64,000 nucleotides of DNA, taken from an uncultured bacterium (GTDB lineage Bacteria > Actinomycetota > Coriobacteriia > Coriobacteriales > Eggerthellaceae). A program made the position numbers and the translations under genes. The stretch covers positions 1-64,000 of the forward strand of contig CAJMPP010000005.1 of assembly GCA_905215325.1 (NCBI GenBank), written 5' to 3'. Each line of letters starts with the position of its first letter. Position 1 is the first letter of the stretch. Of this stretch, positions 42,518 through 51,874 are shown piece by piece. The notes below the pieces were generated by a model. That model had not been told where the DNA came from. It was given only the letters and a program-made list of their open reading frames with translations, and made no database searches.

Positions 42518-42940
42518 CTACCTTCCGCGGCGGTACTCCTTCACGCGCTCGCAAAACGTTGCCAGCTCATCGGGCGTCATCTCGTCAAGCCGCTCCAGGT
42601 TCTCGGCGAAATGCGCCAGCGTGCCCTCCTGGCGCTGCCGCAGCATGGCGTTGCAATAGCTGACCACCACGCCGGTGATAAGGGCGATGTAGAAGATGCT
42701 CACCACGCTGAGCAGCACGGTGGCGATGCGCGCCACCGGACCCGCCGCCGTCACGTCGCCGAAACCGATGGTGGAAACGGCCTGGAAGCTGAACCACATG
42801 CCGTCGCCGAACGTGTTCGCCACCGGGTCGGCAAGCCACACCGCCAGCGAGCACAGCAGGAACACGATGACGAACAGGCAGGTGATGGGGCCGAAGCCTG
42901 CCTGCCGCTCGATCTCCACGAGCATGCGCAGCCTACGCAT
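42518..42940 (-). CDS. two-helix potassium channel
   Basis: A 140-residue ion-channel protein of the KcsA type. TM1 is CLFVIVFLLCSLAVWLA. The pore helix and selectivity filter read FQAVSTIGFGDVTAAG, with TIGFGD in place of the commoner TVGYGD. TM2 is VLLSVVSIFYIALITGVVV. The cytoplasmic tail is charged and helical, with no RCK domain. Four chains would form a K+-selective pore. It overlaps the end of the ClC gene by eight bases, so a cation channel and a chloride transporter are co-translated. Confidence 0.9.
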   Translation of the reverse strand: MRRLRMLVEIERQAGFGPITCLFVIVFLLCSLAVWLADPVANTFGDGMWFSFQAVSTIGFGDVTAAGPVARIATVLLSVVSIFYIALITGVVVSYCNAMLRQRQEGTLAHFAENLERLDEMTPDELATFCERVKEYRRGR

Positions 42941-44309
42941 GGCGCACCCCTTCCCTATCCGAAGGATCAGAGCCGGGCGCGTCTTCGCCGCCGTCGGGCA
43001 AATCCTGAGCCTTTTGCGGGCTCAACGCCTGCGGCAGGGGGATGGCCGCGCCGATGGCGGCCGCGGCCAGCATCACGATCACGCCCTTGAGCGGGAAGCA
43101 CATGACCAGCAGAAGCGCCGCCATGAGCGGCTGGCGCATGACCGCGCCCATAAGCGCCGAGGTGCATGCGGCAACGCAGAACACCGCGTCGGCGCCGCTG
43201 ATCTGCGCAAAGCCGTAGCCAAGCGCGATTCCCGAGAAGATGACCGGGAAGAAATGGCCGCCGCGCCATCCAAGCTTGATGCAGGCGGGGGTGAGCGCCG
43301 CCTTCACGAAGCCCGTCGCCACCAACGCGCCCGCCGGGATGGCGGTCCAGCGCGCCATGAGCAGGGTGGACTGCGTTTCGCCGGCGAACATGGCATAGGG
43401 AAGCGCCATGCCGCAAAGCGCCAGGGCCAAGCCGGCCAGCATCGCCTTGGCGACGGGACGGTCGCCCATACGGCGCGCCAACGCGCCGGCAGCCGCGCCC
43501 GAAGCGTGGTATGCCCAACCGCAGGCCGTGCCCGCAAGCGCCAACGGCACCAGCCACGCAAGCTCGCGCGGCCCCACGTTGGCCGTCGTGAAACGCGGCA
43601 GCCCGCCTCCGCCGCCGATCAGCTCGGCAAGCCCGAAGAACGCCCCAAGGGCGCCCACCACGGCGCACAGGTACACCGCCGTTTTGCCGGCGCGCGGCAG
43701 CTTGATGTCCGCCTCGCCTTCCGGCACGCGCCCGTCGGCCGTGCCCGCAAGAGGCGCGGCGAAGCCGTAGAGCGGGGCGGTGAACAGGGCCGTCAACGCC
43801 GCCTGCGTACCAGCCACGGTCATGGCGCGGAAGTCGGCGCCGAAACGGCGCATGCGGTCCCCCACCCACGTGCACAGACCGGCGATCACGCCCGTCAGGC
43901 CCGCCTCGGGGCCCACGCTGCCGCCGAACAAAAGCGGCAGCAGCGCCGAGAGCGAGCGCTTGCCAAGATGGTCGTAAGGGTAGCGCCCCTCGCCTTTCAC
44001 CTTGCCCATGACCACGTTCAGCTCCTCGGGGGCGAAGCCGACATGCTTGTCGTACAGCCCGATCGCAAGGCCGCCGATCAGGCACACGATCAGCGGCCAT
44101 GCGGCGAACCCGAACGGCCCCGACGCCAGCGCCGGAACCTCCTGGCCCGCCGCCGCCCCAAGCATCTGCGGCAGCTTCTTCCACAAAAGCCCCAGGCCTA
44201 TGTCCATGCAGAAGAAGAACGCCCACACGAACGCGCCGGCGATGGCGCCCGTGATCAGCACGCACAGCGCGAACAGCAGCCGGTTCGCCGGCTTGGCAAG
44301 CTTGCCCAT
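42933..44309 (-). CDS. ClC-family chloride channel/antiporter
   Basis: A 458-residue ClC protein with the ion-binding loops in order: GGSVGPEAGLTG (a variant of the GREGP motif, about residues 130-141) and GGHFFPVIFSGIALGYG (the GxFxP motif, about 350-366). Helical content is about ten to twelve segments with repeated Ala/Gly-rich stretches. No cytoplasmic CBS domains follow. The Glu after GP, which gates transport in ClC exchangers, is present (GPEAG). It is cotranscribed with a K+ channel; together they could balance membrane potential during acid stress, but that is inference. Confidence 0.88.
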   Translation of the reverse strand: MGKLAKPANRLLFALCVLITGAIAGAFVWAFFFCMDIGLGLLWKKLPQMLGAAAGQEVPALASGPFGFAAWPLIVCLIGGLAIGLYDKHVGFAPEELNVVMGKVKGEGRYPYDHLGKRSLSALLPLLFGGSVGPEAGLTGVIAGLCTWVGDRMRRFGADFRAMTVAGTQAALTALFTAPLYGFAAPLAGTADGRVPEGEADIKLPRAGKTAVYLCAVVGALGAFFGLAELIGGGGGLPRFTTANVGPRELAWLVPLALAGTACGWAYHASGAAAGALARRMGDRPVAKAMLAGLALALCGMALPYAMFAGETQSTLLMARWTAIPAGALVATGFVKAALTPACIKLGWRGGHFFPVIFSGIALGYGFAQISGADAVFCVAACTSALMGAVMRQPLMAALLLVMCFPLKGVIVMLAAAAIGAAIPLPQALSPQKAQDLPDGGEDAPGSDPSDREGVRHA

Positions 44310-44662
44310 GAAAACCCCTTGGCTTCAAGCTGCGAACCGGAGGCGCGCAGCGTTGCGGATATGTCAGCCATATTGTAACCGTTGACCCGCTTTGCAAGCC
44401 AAGGCTCCTCCCCCAACACGACATGCCCAAGCCGCAAGGAGCGCTTCCGCCTGCAGCATAACCGACCCGTTCACGGCACGCCGCCATCCCGTTTCCCTCC
44501 CGTTGGAAACGCGGGCCAAACGTCATGCGCGCAAGCGGAAACGAACAACGATGCTGCGCGACGAATGTCCCGCAGAAGGCAACATCGGACGCGGGCGCCG
44601 CTGCCCACGCTGCCACCGCGCGTACCCAAAACCCTATGGGCAGCAATGCCTTGGCAACAAAA
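44310..44662. other. gap without recognised gene
   Basis: About 350 bp upstream of the ClC gene and beyond the pit terminator. It probably holds the ClC promoter near 44370-44400, where TACAAT is readable on the minus strand, but spacing to a -35 box is poor. No repeat, RNA or coding sequence was recognised. Confidence 0.3.
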
Positions 44663-44706
44663 AACCGCCTTCCGCCCCTGGTTGCCCCAGGAAGCGGAAG
44701 GCGGTT
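44663..44706 (-). terminator. strong Rho-independent terminator of pit
   Basis: Thirteen-base arms (44663-44675 and 44694-44706, AACCGCCTTCCGC) with an inner CCTGG/CCAGG stem, followed on the minus strand by six T. It lies about 55 bp past the pit stop. Confidence 0.9.
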
Positions 44707-44761
44707 CGAAAAGCGGTCGAAGCCGAAACCCCGAAAGCGCCGACAAACAGCAGGCGCGGCT

Positions 44762-45811
44762 TTAAGCCAGCATCATGAACAGCTTGGCCAGCACGAAACC
44801 GATAAGGCCGCATGCCGGGAACGTGATCACCCATGCCAGCAGCATGTTCTTGGCGATGCTCCAGTTCACGCGCTTGATGGAACGGCTGGCGCCCACGCCC
44901 ATGATAGCCGAGGTGTTGCAGTGGCCTGTGGAAACCGGCATGCCGGTAAGGCTTGCGAACAGCAGCGTGAACACCGTGGAGAAGTTGGCGGCCACGCCCT
45001 GGTACTTCTCCAGCTTCACCATATCCATGCCCACGGACTTGATGATGCGCTTGCCGCCCACCACCGTGCCGGCCGAGATTGCCAGCGAGCACGTGATCAT
45101 GACCCACATGGGGAAGCCGCCCGCATCGGGCGTGGAGCTGCCGAAGGAAAGCGCGATGCCCAACATGGCGATGGACATGAACTTCTGGCCGTCCTGCGCG
45201 CCGTGCAAAAACGACAGCGCCACCGCGCACAGGTCCTGGATAGCGGTGAAGACGATGTTTGCCGCCTGGCGGTTGGCCATCTCGAACACGCGCTCGATGA
45301 TCTTCGTGAACACCCAGCCCAGCGCAAAGCCCGCCAGCAGGGAGAACACCATGCCGTAGATGACCTTAACCCACTCGGAGGGCACGACGCCCGCCCAGCC
45401 GTTCATAGCCACCGCGCCGCCGGTGATGCCGGCGATAAGGGAGTGCGATTTCGAACAAGGGATGCCGAAGAACCAGCAGAAGATGCCCCAGCCAATGGCG
45501 CCGATCATGGCCGCCACCAGGGCAAGCAAGGCGGCATCGGTGTTTCCCGAAAAGTCGACCATGCCGAACATGGTCTTCGCCACGGCCGTGGAGATGAACG
45601 TCATGCCCACCAGGCCGACGAAGTTGAACACGGCGGCCAAGCCGATGGCCGTGTTCGGCTTAAGGCAACGCGTGGAGACCACCGTCGCGATGGCGTTCGG
45701 CGCGTCGGTTGCGCCGGACACCGCGGTAACGCCGATGATGAGCACCAAAATGACGAACAGGATAGGCTGAGCCATAGCCTGTGCGAGAAAGTCAGCAAAC
45801 GTAAGCGCCAT
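44762..45811 (-). CDS. pit: PiT-family inorganic phosphate transporter
   Basis: A 349-residue phosphate permease of the PiT family with about ten helices. Two inverted signature repeats are visible: GATDAPNAIATVVSTRCLKPNTAI near the N terminus and TGHCNTSAIMGVGASRSIKRVNW near the C terminus, with the CKSHSLIAGITGG loop between. It couples phosphate or metal-phosphate uptake to a cation gradient. The ATG at 45811 is preceded by GGGGA; a longer form from 45823 is possible. A CGTCAAttttTTGACG dyad lies 25 bp upstream at 45838-45853. Confidence 0.92.
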   Translation of the reverse strand: MALTFADFLAQAMAQPILFVILVLIIGVTAVSGATDAPNAIATVVSTRCLKPNTAIGLAAVFNFVGLVGMTFISTAVAKTMFGMVDFSGNTDAALLALVAAMIGAIGWGIFCWFFGIPCSKSHSLIAGITGGAVAMNGWAGVVPSEWVKVIYGMVFSLLAGFALGWVFTKIIERVFEMANRQAANIVFTAIQDLCAVALSFLHGAQDGQKFMSIAMLGIALSFGSSTPDAGGFPMWVMITCSLAISAGTVVGGKRIIKSVGMDMVKLEKYQGVAANFSTVFTLLFASLTGMPVSTGHCNTSAIMGVGASRSIKRVNWSIAKNMLLAWVITFPACGLIGFVLAKLFMMLA

Positions 45812-45837
45812 GCAATTCCCCATACTCGTAAGAGCTG

Positions 45838-45853
45838 CGTCAATTTTTTGACG
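45838..45853. promoter_or_regulatory. possible operator upstream of pit
   Basis: CGTCAA and TTGACG form a perfect 6-bp dyad around four T in the leader of the phosphate transporter. No PHO box could be recognised with confidence. Confidence 0.3.
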
Positions 45854-46065
45854 TACGCCTAACAATACTACATTCGACCATGCGAACGCTATGCCTTAAC
45901 CCCTGCTTCTTCCATCAACTTTTTCGCGCCGCGCGCCATCGGGCGGCCGAACGCCGACGGTTCCACCGACAACCCGCCCGCACCGCCCCCGGAAACGCAA
46001 CGGTCGAGGCGCCGCCGCGCAGCAGCACCCCGACCGCAAAACACGATGAGCCGCCCGAACCGGCG

Positions 46066-48021
46066 CTAGCGCCCGCCCTCGGCGATCTGACCGTCCCGAT
46101 ACGCCTCCAGCAGCTGCTCAAGATCCTCGACGCGGCGACGGATATCGGCGCCGTCGTCGGTGTCGGCCACCAGCGTGCGATGCTCGACGCGCTCGACCAC
46201 GCGGCGGCTCGAGTGGATGTCGAGCTCTTCGACCACTGCCGCAGCCGCGGACTTCAGCGGCTCGTGCGCCGCCAGGATGAACTCGTAGGAGTTGTCGATA
46301 AGCGTGTAGCCGGCGATGCCCGTGGTGGGCTGGTAAGCCCTTGAGAACCCGCCGTCGATCATGAACACGCGCCCGCCGCACTTCACGGGGTCCTCGCCAT
46401 CCTTGACCTTGACCGGCACGTGCCCGCACACGATATGCGACGTCTCCGGGTCCATGCCGAAGTCCTCGAAGATGCCCGCGATCACGCGCTCGTCCTCGAT
46501 AAGCGTGTAGAAGGGGTTCTTCACCTCCTTGCGCGCGGCCTTGTCGGCGATGAGATACAGCTCGAAGGTGGCCATCTTGCTCTTCGCGAACAGAGGACTT
46601 CCCTCGCCCAGCCACAGGTACCACAAAAGGTCGCGACCGCGGCGGCTCTCCTCGGCGTCATGGCTGAAGAAGGCGGCGCGCACATAGCGCTCCATCACAT
46701 CGTAGAGCGCGCGGCCCTTGTAGCGGCTGCCGAACACGTCCACTTCCTTCAGGCTGCCGTCGGCGTTGAGCGGCACGCAGGCATGGAACATGAGGTTGCC
46801 GTTGCGGATCTTGTACAGGCTGCCCACTTCCAGGAAGAAGCGCATATGGCGCTGCAGCTTCTCGCATCCGGTGAACGCGGCCTCCAAGCGGCACATCACC
46901 TCTTCCTCGGCCGGCGTGAGCGCGAAGGGGTTTTGCGGGTCAACCGTGGGGAACACGCGGTCGGTCAGCGGGTACTCCACGCCGTCGACCACCACGGTGC
47001 CCGCCTCGTAGTCGATCTTGTCCAGCAGCTTGCGGCTTTCCAGCCCGAACTCGGGGTACTCGTCGATCAACGCCGCCTCCACCTTGAACTGGATGATGGC
47101 CATGGCCTTCTGGATCTTCACGTTCATCTCAAGCTCGGACGGCGGCAGGTCGGGGTTGCCCTTCAGGCCGAAAGCCACGCACGGGTCGTCGCGATACGCG
47201 TCAAGCGCGAAGCTTGCCAGCGGCAGGATGTTGATGCCGTAGGCGTCCTCCAAGATGGACAGGTTGCCGTAGCGGGCGCAGTTGCGCACCACGTGCGCGA
47301 TACAGCCGCGCTGTCCGAGGGCCGCGCCCATCCACACGATGTCGTGGTTGCCCCACTGGATGTCCACATTATGCTGCGCCTGCAGCGTCTCCATGATGAC
47401 GTCGGGCTGCGGGCCGCGATCGTAGATGTCGCCGATGATATGCAGCTGGCTGATCGCCAGGCGCTGGATGAGCTGCGCAAGCGCCTCGATGAGCGCGATG
47501 CCGCGCCCTGTGCGCACCGCCGCGTCGATGATGCCCGCGTAGTACGCTTCCTTGTCCACGCCGTGGTTGTCCTCGTTCATCAGTTCCTCGATGATGTAGG
47601 CGAACTCGGCGGGCAGCGCCTTGCGCACGCGGCTGGTGGTGTACTTGCGGGCGGCGCGCTTGCACACGGCCACCAGGCGCGGCACCACCGTGGCGTACCA
47701 AGAGCGCTCGTCTTCCACGCCCGCCAAGATCAGCTTCGCCTTCTCGCGCGGGTAGTAGATGAGCGTGGCAAGCTCGCGCTTCTCCGCCTCGGAGAGGTCG
47801 TCGCCGAACGCCTCGTCGACCTTCAGGCGGATCGAGCCCGACCCGTTGCGCAGGATATGGCTGAACGCCTCGGATTCGCCGTGGATGTCGGAGCAAAAGA
47901 ACTCCGTGCCCTTCGGGAGGTTCAGGATGGCGCTCAGGTTGATGATCTCGGCCGCCGCCAGCTCCTGCGTGGGAAATGATCGGGCCAACAATTCCAAGTA
48001 GCGCTTCTGATCCGCTTCCAT
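46066..48021 (-). CDS. fbp: fructose-1,6-bisphosphatase class III
   Basis: A 651-residue Firmicutes-type Fbp, the expected length of the family. The metallophosphatase motifs are FFCSDIHGES (Asp45, His47), IGDIYDRGPQPDVI and WGNHDIVWMGAALGQ. Later metal-binding His residues lie in IVCGHVPVKVKDGE. It dephosphorylates fructose-1,6-bisphosphate for gluconeogenesis. GAGGAGG precedes the ATG. It is the only gene on its strand in this stretch and is divergent from luxS, with a remarkable palindrome between them. Confidence 0.95.
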   Translation of the reverse strand: MEADQKRYLELLARSFPTQELAAAEIINLSAILNLPKGTEFFCSDIHGESEAFSHILRNGSGSIRLKVDEAFGDDLSEAEKRELATLIYYPREKAKLILAGVEDERSWYATVVPRLVAVCKRAARKYTTSRVRKALPAEFAYIIEELMNEDNHGVDKEAYYAGIIDAAVRTGRGIALIEALAQLIQRLAISQLHIIGDIYDRGPQPDVIMETLQAQHNVDIQWGNHDIVWMGAALGQRGCIAHVVRNCARYGNLSILEDAYGINILPLASFALDAYRDDPCVAFGLKGNPDLPPSELEMNVKIQKAMAIIQFKVEAALIDEYPEFGLESRKLLDKIDYEAGTVVVDGVEYPLTDRVFPTVDPQNPFALTPAEEEVMCRLEAAFTGCEKLQRHMRFFLEVGSLYKIRNGNLMFHACVPLNADGSLKEVDVFGSRYKGRALYDVMERYVRAAFFSHDAEESRRGRDLLWYLWLGEGSPLFAKSKMATFELYLIADKAARKEVKNPFYTLIEDERVIAGIFEDFGMDPETSHIVCGHVPVKVKDGEDPVKCGGRVFMIDGGFSRAYQPTTGIAGYTLIDNSYEFILAAHEPLKSAAAAVVEELDIHSSRRVVERVEHRTLVADTDDGADIRRRVEDLEQLLEAYRDGQIAEGGR

Positions 48022-48155
48022 GAAAACCTCCTCAGGTCATCGCACAGTGATGGCACGATGGTACCGCGCGCAGCCCTCCCCCGCACACCCACACCGGTAA
48101 ACGGCGCAACCCGAACGCAGGCGCGCCAGGCGGACGCGCAACGGGATTGGGCGGA

Positions 48156-48229
48156 GGCCGGACACTTGGGGACGTAGGCTTATCTGTCCGAATTCGGACA
48201 GATAAGCCTACGTCCCCAAGTGTCCGGCC
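48156..48229. repeat. 74-bp perfect palindrome (dispersed family)
   Basis: A palindrome with no unpaired loop is centred on the GAATTC at 48190-48195. Each arm carries GGACACTTGGGGACGTAGG and CTTATCTGTCC. A partial extra unit (CCGTCCCCAAGTGTCCG) follows at 48240-48256. The arm is nearly identical to that at 60956-61033. It occupies the divergent fbp/luxS promoter gap; nothing else was recognised there apart from a TACAAT at 48347-48352 near luxS. Confidence 0.9.
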
Positions 48230-48411
48230 CAAGCATCCGCCGTCCCCAAGTGTCCGAACGCAGGTGCGCCCTCGCACCTGCCACCATGCTGCGCGGAGAT
48301 TTTCTTGTTCGCATGCCGATCGGCAAAGCGGGTTGCTCGCGGGCGGTACAATAGGCGCTGCGAACCTACGGCGACAACGTTGCCGTTACCTATATACAGC
48401 AAGGAGCATCC

Positions 48412-48906
48412 ATGGAACGCATTGCAAGCTTTTCCGTCGACCACCGCGTGCTCGAGCCCGGCGTGTACGTGTCGCGCCGCGACTCCGACGCCGCCACCGG
48501 CTGCACGACCACCACGTTCGACCTGCGCATGACCGCCCCCAACCGCGAGCCGGTCATGGACACCTCCGCCGTCCACGCCATCGAGCATCTCGGCGCCACC
48601 TTCCTGCGCAACGACGCCGAATGGTCGGCCCGCGTTATCTACTTCGGCCCCATGGGTTGCCGCACCGGCTTCTACCTGGTGGCCTTCGGCGAATTGGAAT
48701 CCGCCGACGTGGCCGACCTCGTACGCCGCATGTTCGCCTTCATCCGCGATTTCGAGGGCGAGATCCCCGGCGCCAAGCCCGAGGAATGCGGCAACTACCA
48801 CGACAACGACCTTGTGCAGGCGAAATGGTGGGCGCGCCGCTACATGGCCAACACCCTCGAGACGCTCGACGAGGCGCACACGCACTACCCCGCCCTCCTC
48901 GACTAA
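48412..48906 (+). CDS. luxS: S-ribosylhomocysteine lyase
   Basis: A 164-residue LuxS. The metal site is complete: HAIEH gives His55 and His59, with Cys126 in EECGN. The catalytic Cys83 is in GPMGCRTGFY, and Glu58 is the general base. It splits S-ribosylhomocysteine into homocysteine and DPD, the AI-2 precursor. The next gene, 140 bp downstream, is the nucleosidase that supplies its substrate, so the two encode consecutive steps of SAH recycling. AGCAAGGAG precedes the ATG. Confidence 0.97.
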   Translation: MERIASFSVDHRVLEPGVYVSRRDSDAATGCTTTTFDLRMTAPNREPVMDTSAVHAIEHLGATFLRNDAEWSARVIYFGPMGCRTGFYLVAFGELESADVADLVRRMFAFIRDFEGEIPGAKPEECGNYHDNDLVQAKWWARRYMANTLETLDEAHTHYPALLD

Positions 48907-49046
48907 CGCAGGTGAACAGGGAAGGCGTGTTCAGGATCAGCCTCCCATTCCCGCAGTTTCATCCTGAACGCACCTCTGTTCCGCACGCGTGCGTCCTCGG
49001 CTTCCTTCCGGCGCGCGCCCTATCCCCTTCGATCGGAAAGCAGCTT

Positions 49047-49763
49047 ATGACTACGAGCTTCAACACCATGGGCATCATCGGCGCCATGGACGTGGAAATC
49101 GCGCTGTTGCGCGAGGAGATGGCGAAGACCGGCGCGGTGAAGATCACGCGCATCGCCGGCATGGAGTTCAACGTGGGCACCATCGGCAACACCACCGTCA
49201 TCGTGGTGCAGTGCGGCGTGGGCATGGTCAATGCCGCCACGTGCGCGCAGGTGCTCGTCGACCGCTTCGGCGTGAGCGCGCTGCTCAACACCGGCATCGC
49301 CGGCTCGCTGGACGCATCCATCAACATCGGCGACATCGTGGTGGCCGATGATGCGGTCAACCACATCATGGACGTATGCAACATGGGCTACGCCGCAGGT
49401 CAGACGCCTGGACTGGACACGCTGGCGTTCCCCTGCAGCCCGGCGCTGTCGAAATCGGTCGTCGCCGCGGCATCGGCGATAGGCGCCACCACGCACACCG
49501 GCCGCGTGGCCTCGGGCGACCGCTTCGTGCGCGACAACTTCGAAAAGCAGCGCATCACCGAAACGTTCGGCGCAAAGTGCTGTGAGATGGAGGGCGCGGC
49601 CATCGCGCAGGTCGCATGGGCCAACGGCGTGCCGTGCGCCATCGTGCGCGCCATCTCCGATAAGGCCGACGGCTCCTCGTCCATTGACTACCCCACCTTC
49701 GAGGCGCAGGCGGCCCGCAACAGCGCCGCGCTCGTCATCGCCATGCTTGAACGGCAAGGCTAG
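49047..49763 (+). CDS. mtnN: 5'-methylthioadenosine/S-adenosylhomocysteine nucleosidase
   Basis: A 238-residue MTA/SAH nucleosidase. Visible are MGIIGAMDVEIALLREEM at the start, TGIAGSLDASINIGDIVVADDAV, SGDRFVRDN, CCEMEGAAIAQVAW (the ribose-binding Met-Glu) and AISDKADGS with the catalytic Asp. It releases adenine from SAH to give S-ribosylhomocysteine, the LuxS substrate encoded just upstream. A GC-rich hairpin (49777-49801) follows the stop. Confidence 0.95.
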   Translation: MTTSFNTMGIIGAMDVEIALLREEMAKTGAVKITRIAGMEFNVGTIGNTTVIVVQCGVGMVNAATCAQVLVDRFGVSALLNTGIAGSLDASINIGDIVVADDAVNHIMDVCNMGYAAGQTPGLDTLAFPCSPALSKSVVAAASAIGATTHTGRVASGDRFVRDNFEKQRITETFGAKCCEMEGAAIAQVAWANGVPCAIVRAISDKADGSSSIDYPTFEAQAARNSAALVIAMLERQG

Positions 49764-49776
49764 CAAGCCTTGGAGC

Positions 49777-49801
49777 CGGTGCCGCGCGACGCGCGGCACC
49801 G
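49777..49801 (+). terminator. GC-rich hairpin after mtnN
   Basis: Eleven-base arms (CGGTGCCGCGC and complement) with a three-base loop stand 14 bp past the stop. No T-tract follows, so termination efficiency is uncertain. Confidence 0.5.
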
Positions 49802-49966
49802 ACCCGCACGCGCAGCATGCACCGCGCGTACCCGGGCCTAAGTCGCAACCGGGCAACCACTCGCGCGGCACTTCGGAAAACCCAGGCCGCACGAACCCGC
49901 GGGCCCGGCGCTAACCCAGGCCCGCGGCCTTGAATCCCCCGCTACCCAACGATCGGACGCTTCCCC

Positions 49967-50665
49967 ATGACCTTCGATGACAACATGCTTCCCACCATCG
50001 ACGACCCCGCCGTCAGCCTGGTGCGCGACGAGCGCGGCCTGGCGCTGGTGGGCGAAGGCATGGAGCTGCGCTGCGATCTTGCGGGCATGCTGCCGCGCAT
50101 CAAGCCCGGAAGGCTCTCCCACGAGCTGCTCGTCCGCGCCGCGCGCGTCAAAGGCGTCGATCAACCCCGCGCCATCGACGCCACCGCCGGGTTCGGGGAG
50201 GATGCGCTGCTGCTGGCCGCTGCCGGCTTCCACGTGCAGCTCTTCGAGCACGACCCCGTCATAGCCGCGCTGCTTGCCGACGGCCTAGCGCGCGCCGCCG
50301 CCGACCCGCAGCTTTCGCCCATCGTGGCACGCATGCGCCTGACCAGCGGCGACAGCGTGCAGGCGCTTGCCGCGCGCGCATCCATGGACGTGGCCAAACC
50401 CGACGTGGTCTACCTTGACCCGATGTTCCCCGCCCGGCAGAAAAGCGCGGCGGTCAAGAAGAAGTTCCAGCTGCTGCACCACCTGGAGGCGCCCTGCACC
50501 GATGAGGAAGGGCTGCTGCGCGCCGCGATAGCCTGCGGCCCGCGCAAGCTGGTCATCAAGCGCCCGGCGAAAGGCCCGTACCTGGCCGGCATCAAACCCA
50601 GCTACTCCATCGACGGCAAGGCCGTGCGCTACGACTGCATCGTCCCCGCCAGCATGAAGCTGTAG
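49967..50665 (+). CDS. rsmJ: 16S rRNA (guanine-1516-N2)-methyltransferase-like RsmJ
   Basis: A 232-residue SAM-dependent methyltransferase of the RsmJ (DUF548) family. The SAM loop is AIDATAGFGEDALLLAAAG (about residues 68-86), followed by LFEHDPVIAALLADGLARA. The catalytic segment is VVYLDPMFPARQKSAAVKKK, strongly diagnostic for RsmJ, and the end KLVIKRPAKGPYLAG is also typical. It methylates G1516 of 16S rRNA in E. coli; the function here is inferred. Its stop codon is only two bases from that of the convergent LysR gene. Confidence 0.88.
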   Translation: MTFDDNMLPTIDDPAVSLVRDERGLALVGEGMELRCDLAGMLPRIKPGRLSHELLVRAARVKGVDQPRAIDATAGFGEDALLLAAAGFHVQLFEHDPVIAALLADGLARAAADPQLSPIVARMRLTSGDSVQALAARASMDVAKPDVVYLDPMFPARQKSAAVKKKFQLLHHLEAPCTDEEGLLRAAIACGPRKLVIKRPAKGPYLAGIKPSYSIDGKAVRYDCIVPASMKL

Positions 50666-50667
50666 GA

Positions 50668-51579
50668 CTAGCCCTCCACCTTCGCGTAGAGCTTCATGGC
50701 TGCCACGAACGCCTCGCCTATCGCATCGAGCGTCAGCCCGCGCGGCATCACGTAGCCGATATGCATGCGCTCGCCCGAGCGGATGGGCACCGCCGTGATG
50801 GCGCCGCGCTGCAAGAACTCCGGATACACGCCGCTGGTCACGGTATAGGCGTCGGAATGCAGCATAAAGCTGGTGGCGAAACCGCGGTCGCTGACCTTCA
50901 CCGTCTTCGCCGAGGGCGCCCACAGCGGCTCTTCGGAAAACGCCGACGACTCATAAGCTCCCTGCACGAACGACAGCCGCGGATACGGGTACAAGTCGTC
51001 GAGCGAAACGCTCTCCCGCCCCGCCAACGGATGCCCGATACGCAAAAATACGTGCGGCACCGCTTCGAACAGCTCATAGAATTCCAGCTTGTTGCGGTCA
51101 AGCACGCGCCCCACCGCACCCTCGTTGGCGCGCGAGAGATACATCACGCCCAGGTCGCTGTCGCATCTTGCCACGTCATCGATGATCTGCTGCGTCTGCG
51201 TCTCGTTGAGCACCAAGTCGAACCTGCCCGAACCCACCTGCTGCGCAACGTCCAAAAACGCCCGCTCCACAAACGTGAAGTGATGCGAGGAAACCGCGAA
51301 GCGCATGCCCTCGGGTTGGTTGCCGCCGTAGCGGCGCTCGAGGTTGTCCATCTGCAGCACCACCTGCCGAGCCCGGCCCAGGAACTCCATGCCCTCCTTC
51401 GTGGGCGTAGCACCGGTATTCCCGCGGGTGAACAGGGAAAACCCCAGTTCGCGCTCCACGACCGACACCGCCTCGGACAGGCTTGGCTGCGAAACCGACA
51501 GCACGCGCGAGGCCGCCACCATCGACCCCGTTTCCGCGATCTTCAACATATAGCGCATCTGCTGCAGCGTGATCTTCAT
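50668..51579 (-). CDS. LysR family transcriptional regulator
   Basis: A 303-residue LysR protein. The DNA-binding domain starts MKITLQQMRYMLKIAETGSM and includes ASRVLSVSQPSLSEAVSVVERELGFSLF, followed by TPTKEGMEFLGRARQVV and the effector domain. GGAAGGG precedes the ATG at 51579, which I prefer to an in-frame ATG 60 bp upstream. It has no divergent neighbour of its own to identify a target: the bactofilin-like gene lies about 300 bp upstream and is transcribed away. It converges on rsmJ with only two bases between the stops. Confidence 0.92.
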   Translation of the reverse strand: MKITLQQMRYMLKIAETGSMVAASRVLSVSQPSLSEAVSVVERELGFSLFTRGNTGATPTKEGMEFLGRARQVVLQMDNLERRYGGNQPEGMRFAVSSHHFTFVERAFLDVAQQVGSGRFDLVLNETQTQQIIDDVARCDSDLGVMYLSRANEGAVGRVLDRNKLEFYELFEAVPHVFLRIGHPLAGRESVSLDDLYPYPRLSFVQGAYESSAFSEEPLWAPSAKTVKVSDRGFATSFMLHSDAYTVTSGVYPEFLQRGAITAVPIRSGERMHIGYVMPRGLTLDAIGEAFVAAMKLYAKVEG

Positions 51580-51874
51580 GCCAACCCTTCCGGCGAAAAG
51601 AGAAACCTTCGAAAACCAAGTATACGTCAGAGCCCGCACCGGCCCTCAAATGCCCATACCCGAGCGGCCCGCCGCGCATTGGGCCGCGCCGCACGCCGCC
51701 GGCACCCTGCGAAGCGCGGCCTTGCACGGCGCGCAGGTAACCTTACGGTAAACGAATGCCCCCATCCATGCGCAACCAAGTATGCTGTGCTATAGGGGAA
51801 GCCGCCGCGCGAACGGGCTTTCGCGCGGCATCAGGGCCGCGGCCGCGCCGCGCGAACGCGAAAAGGAGAACATC

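Noticed and set aside
44392..44778. Possible Arg/Pro-rich small protein upstream of the ClC gene
   Set aside because: It runs through the pit terminator hairpin, has no homology signal and is unlike real neighbours in composition.
48308..48352. TACAAT near luxS and a similar TACAAT near ybjQ as a shared promoter class
   Set aside because: Neither has a convincing -35 box at 16-18 bp, so the resemblance may be chance.
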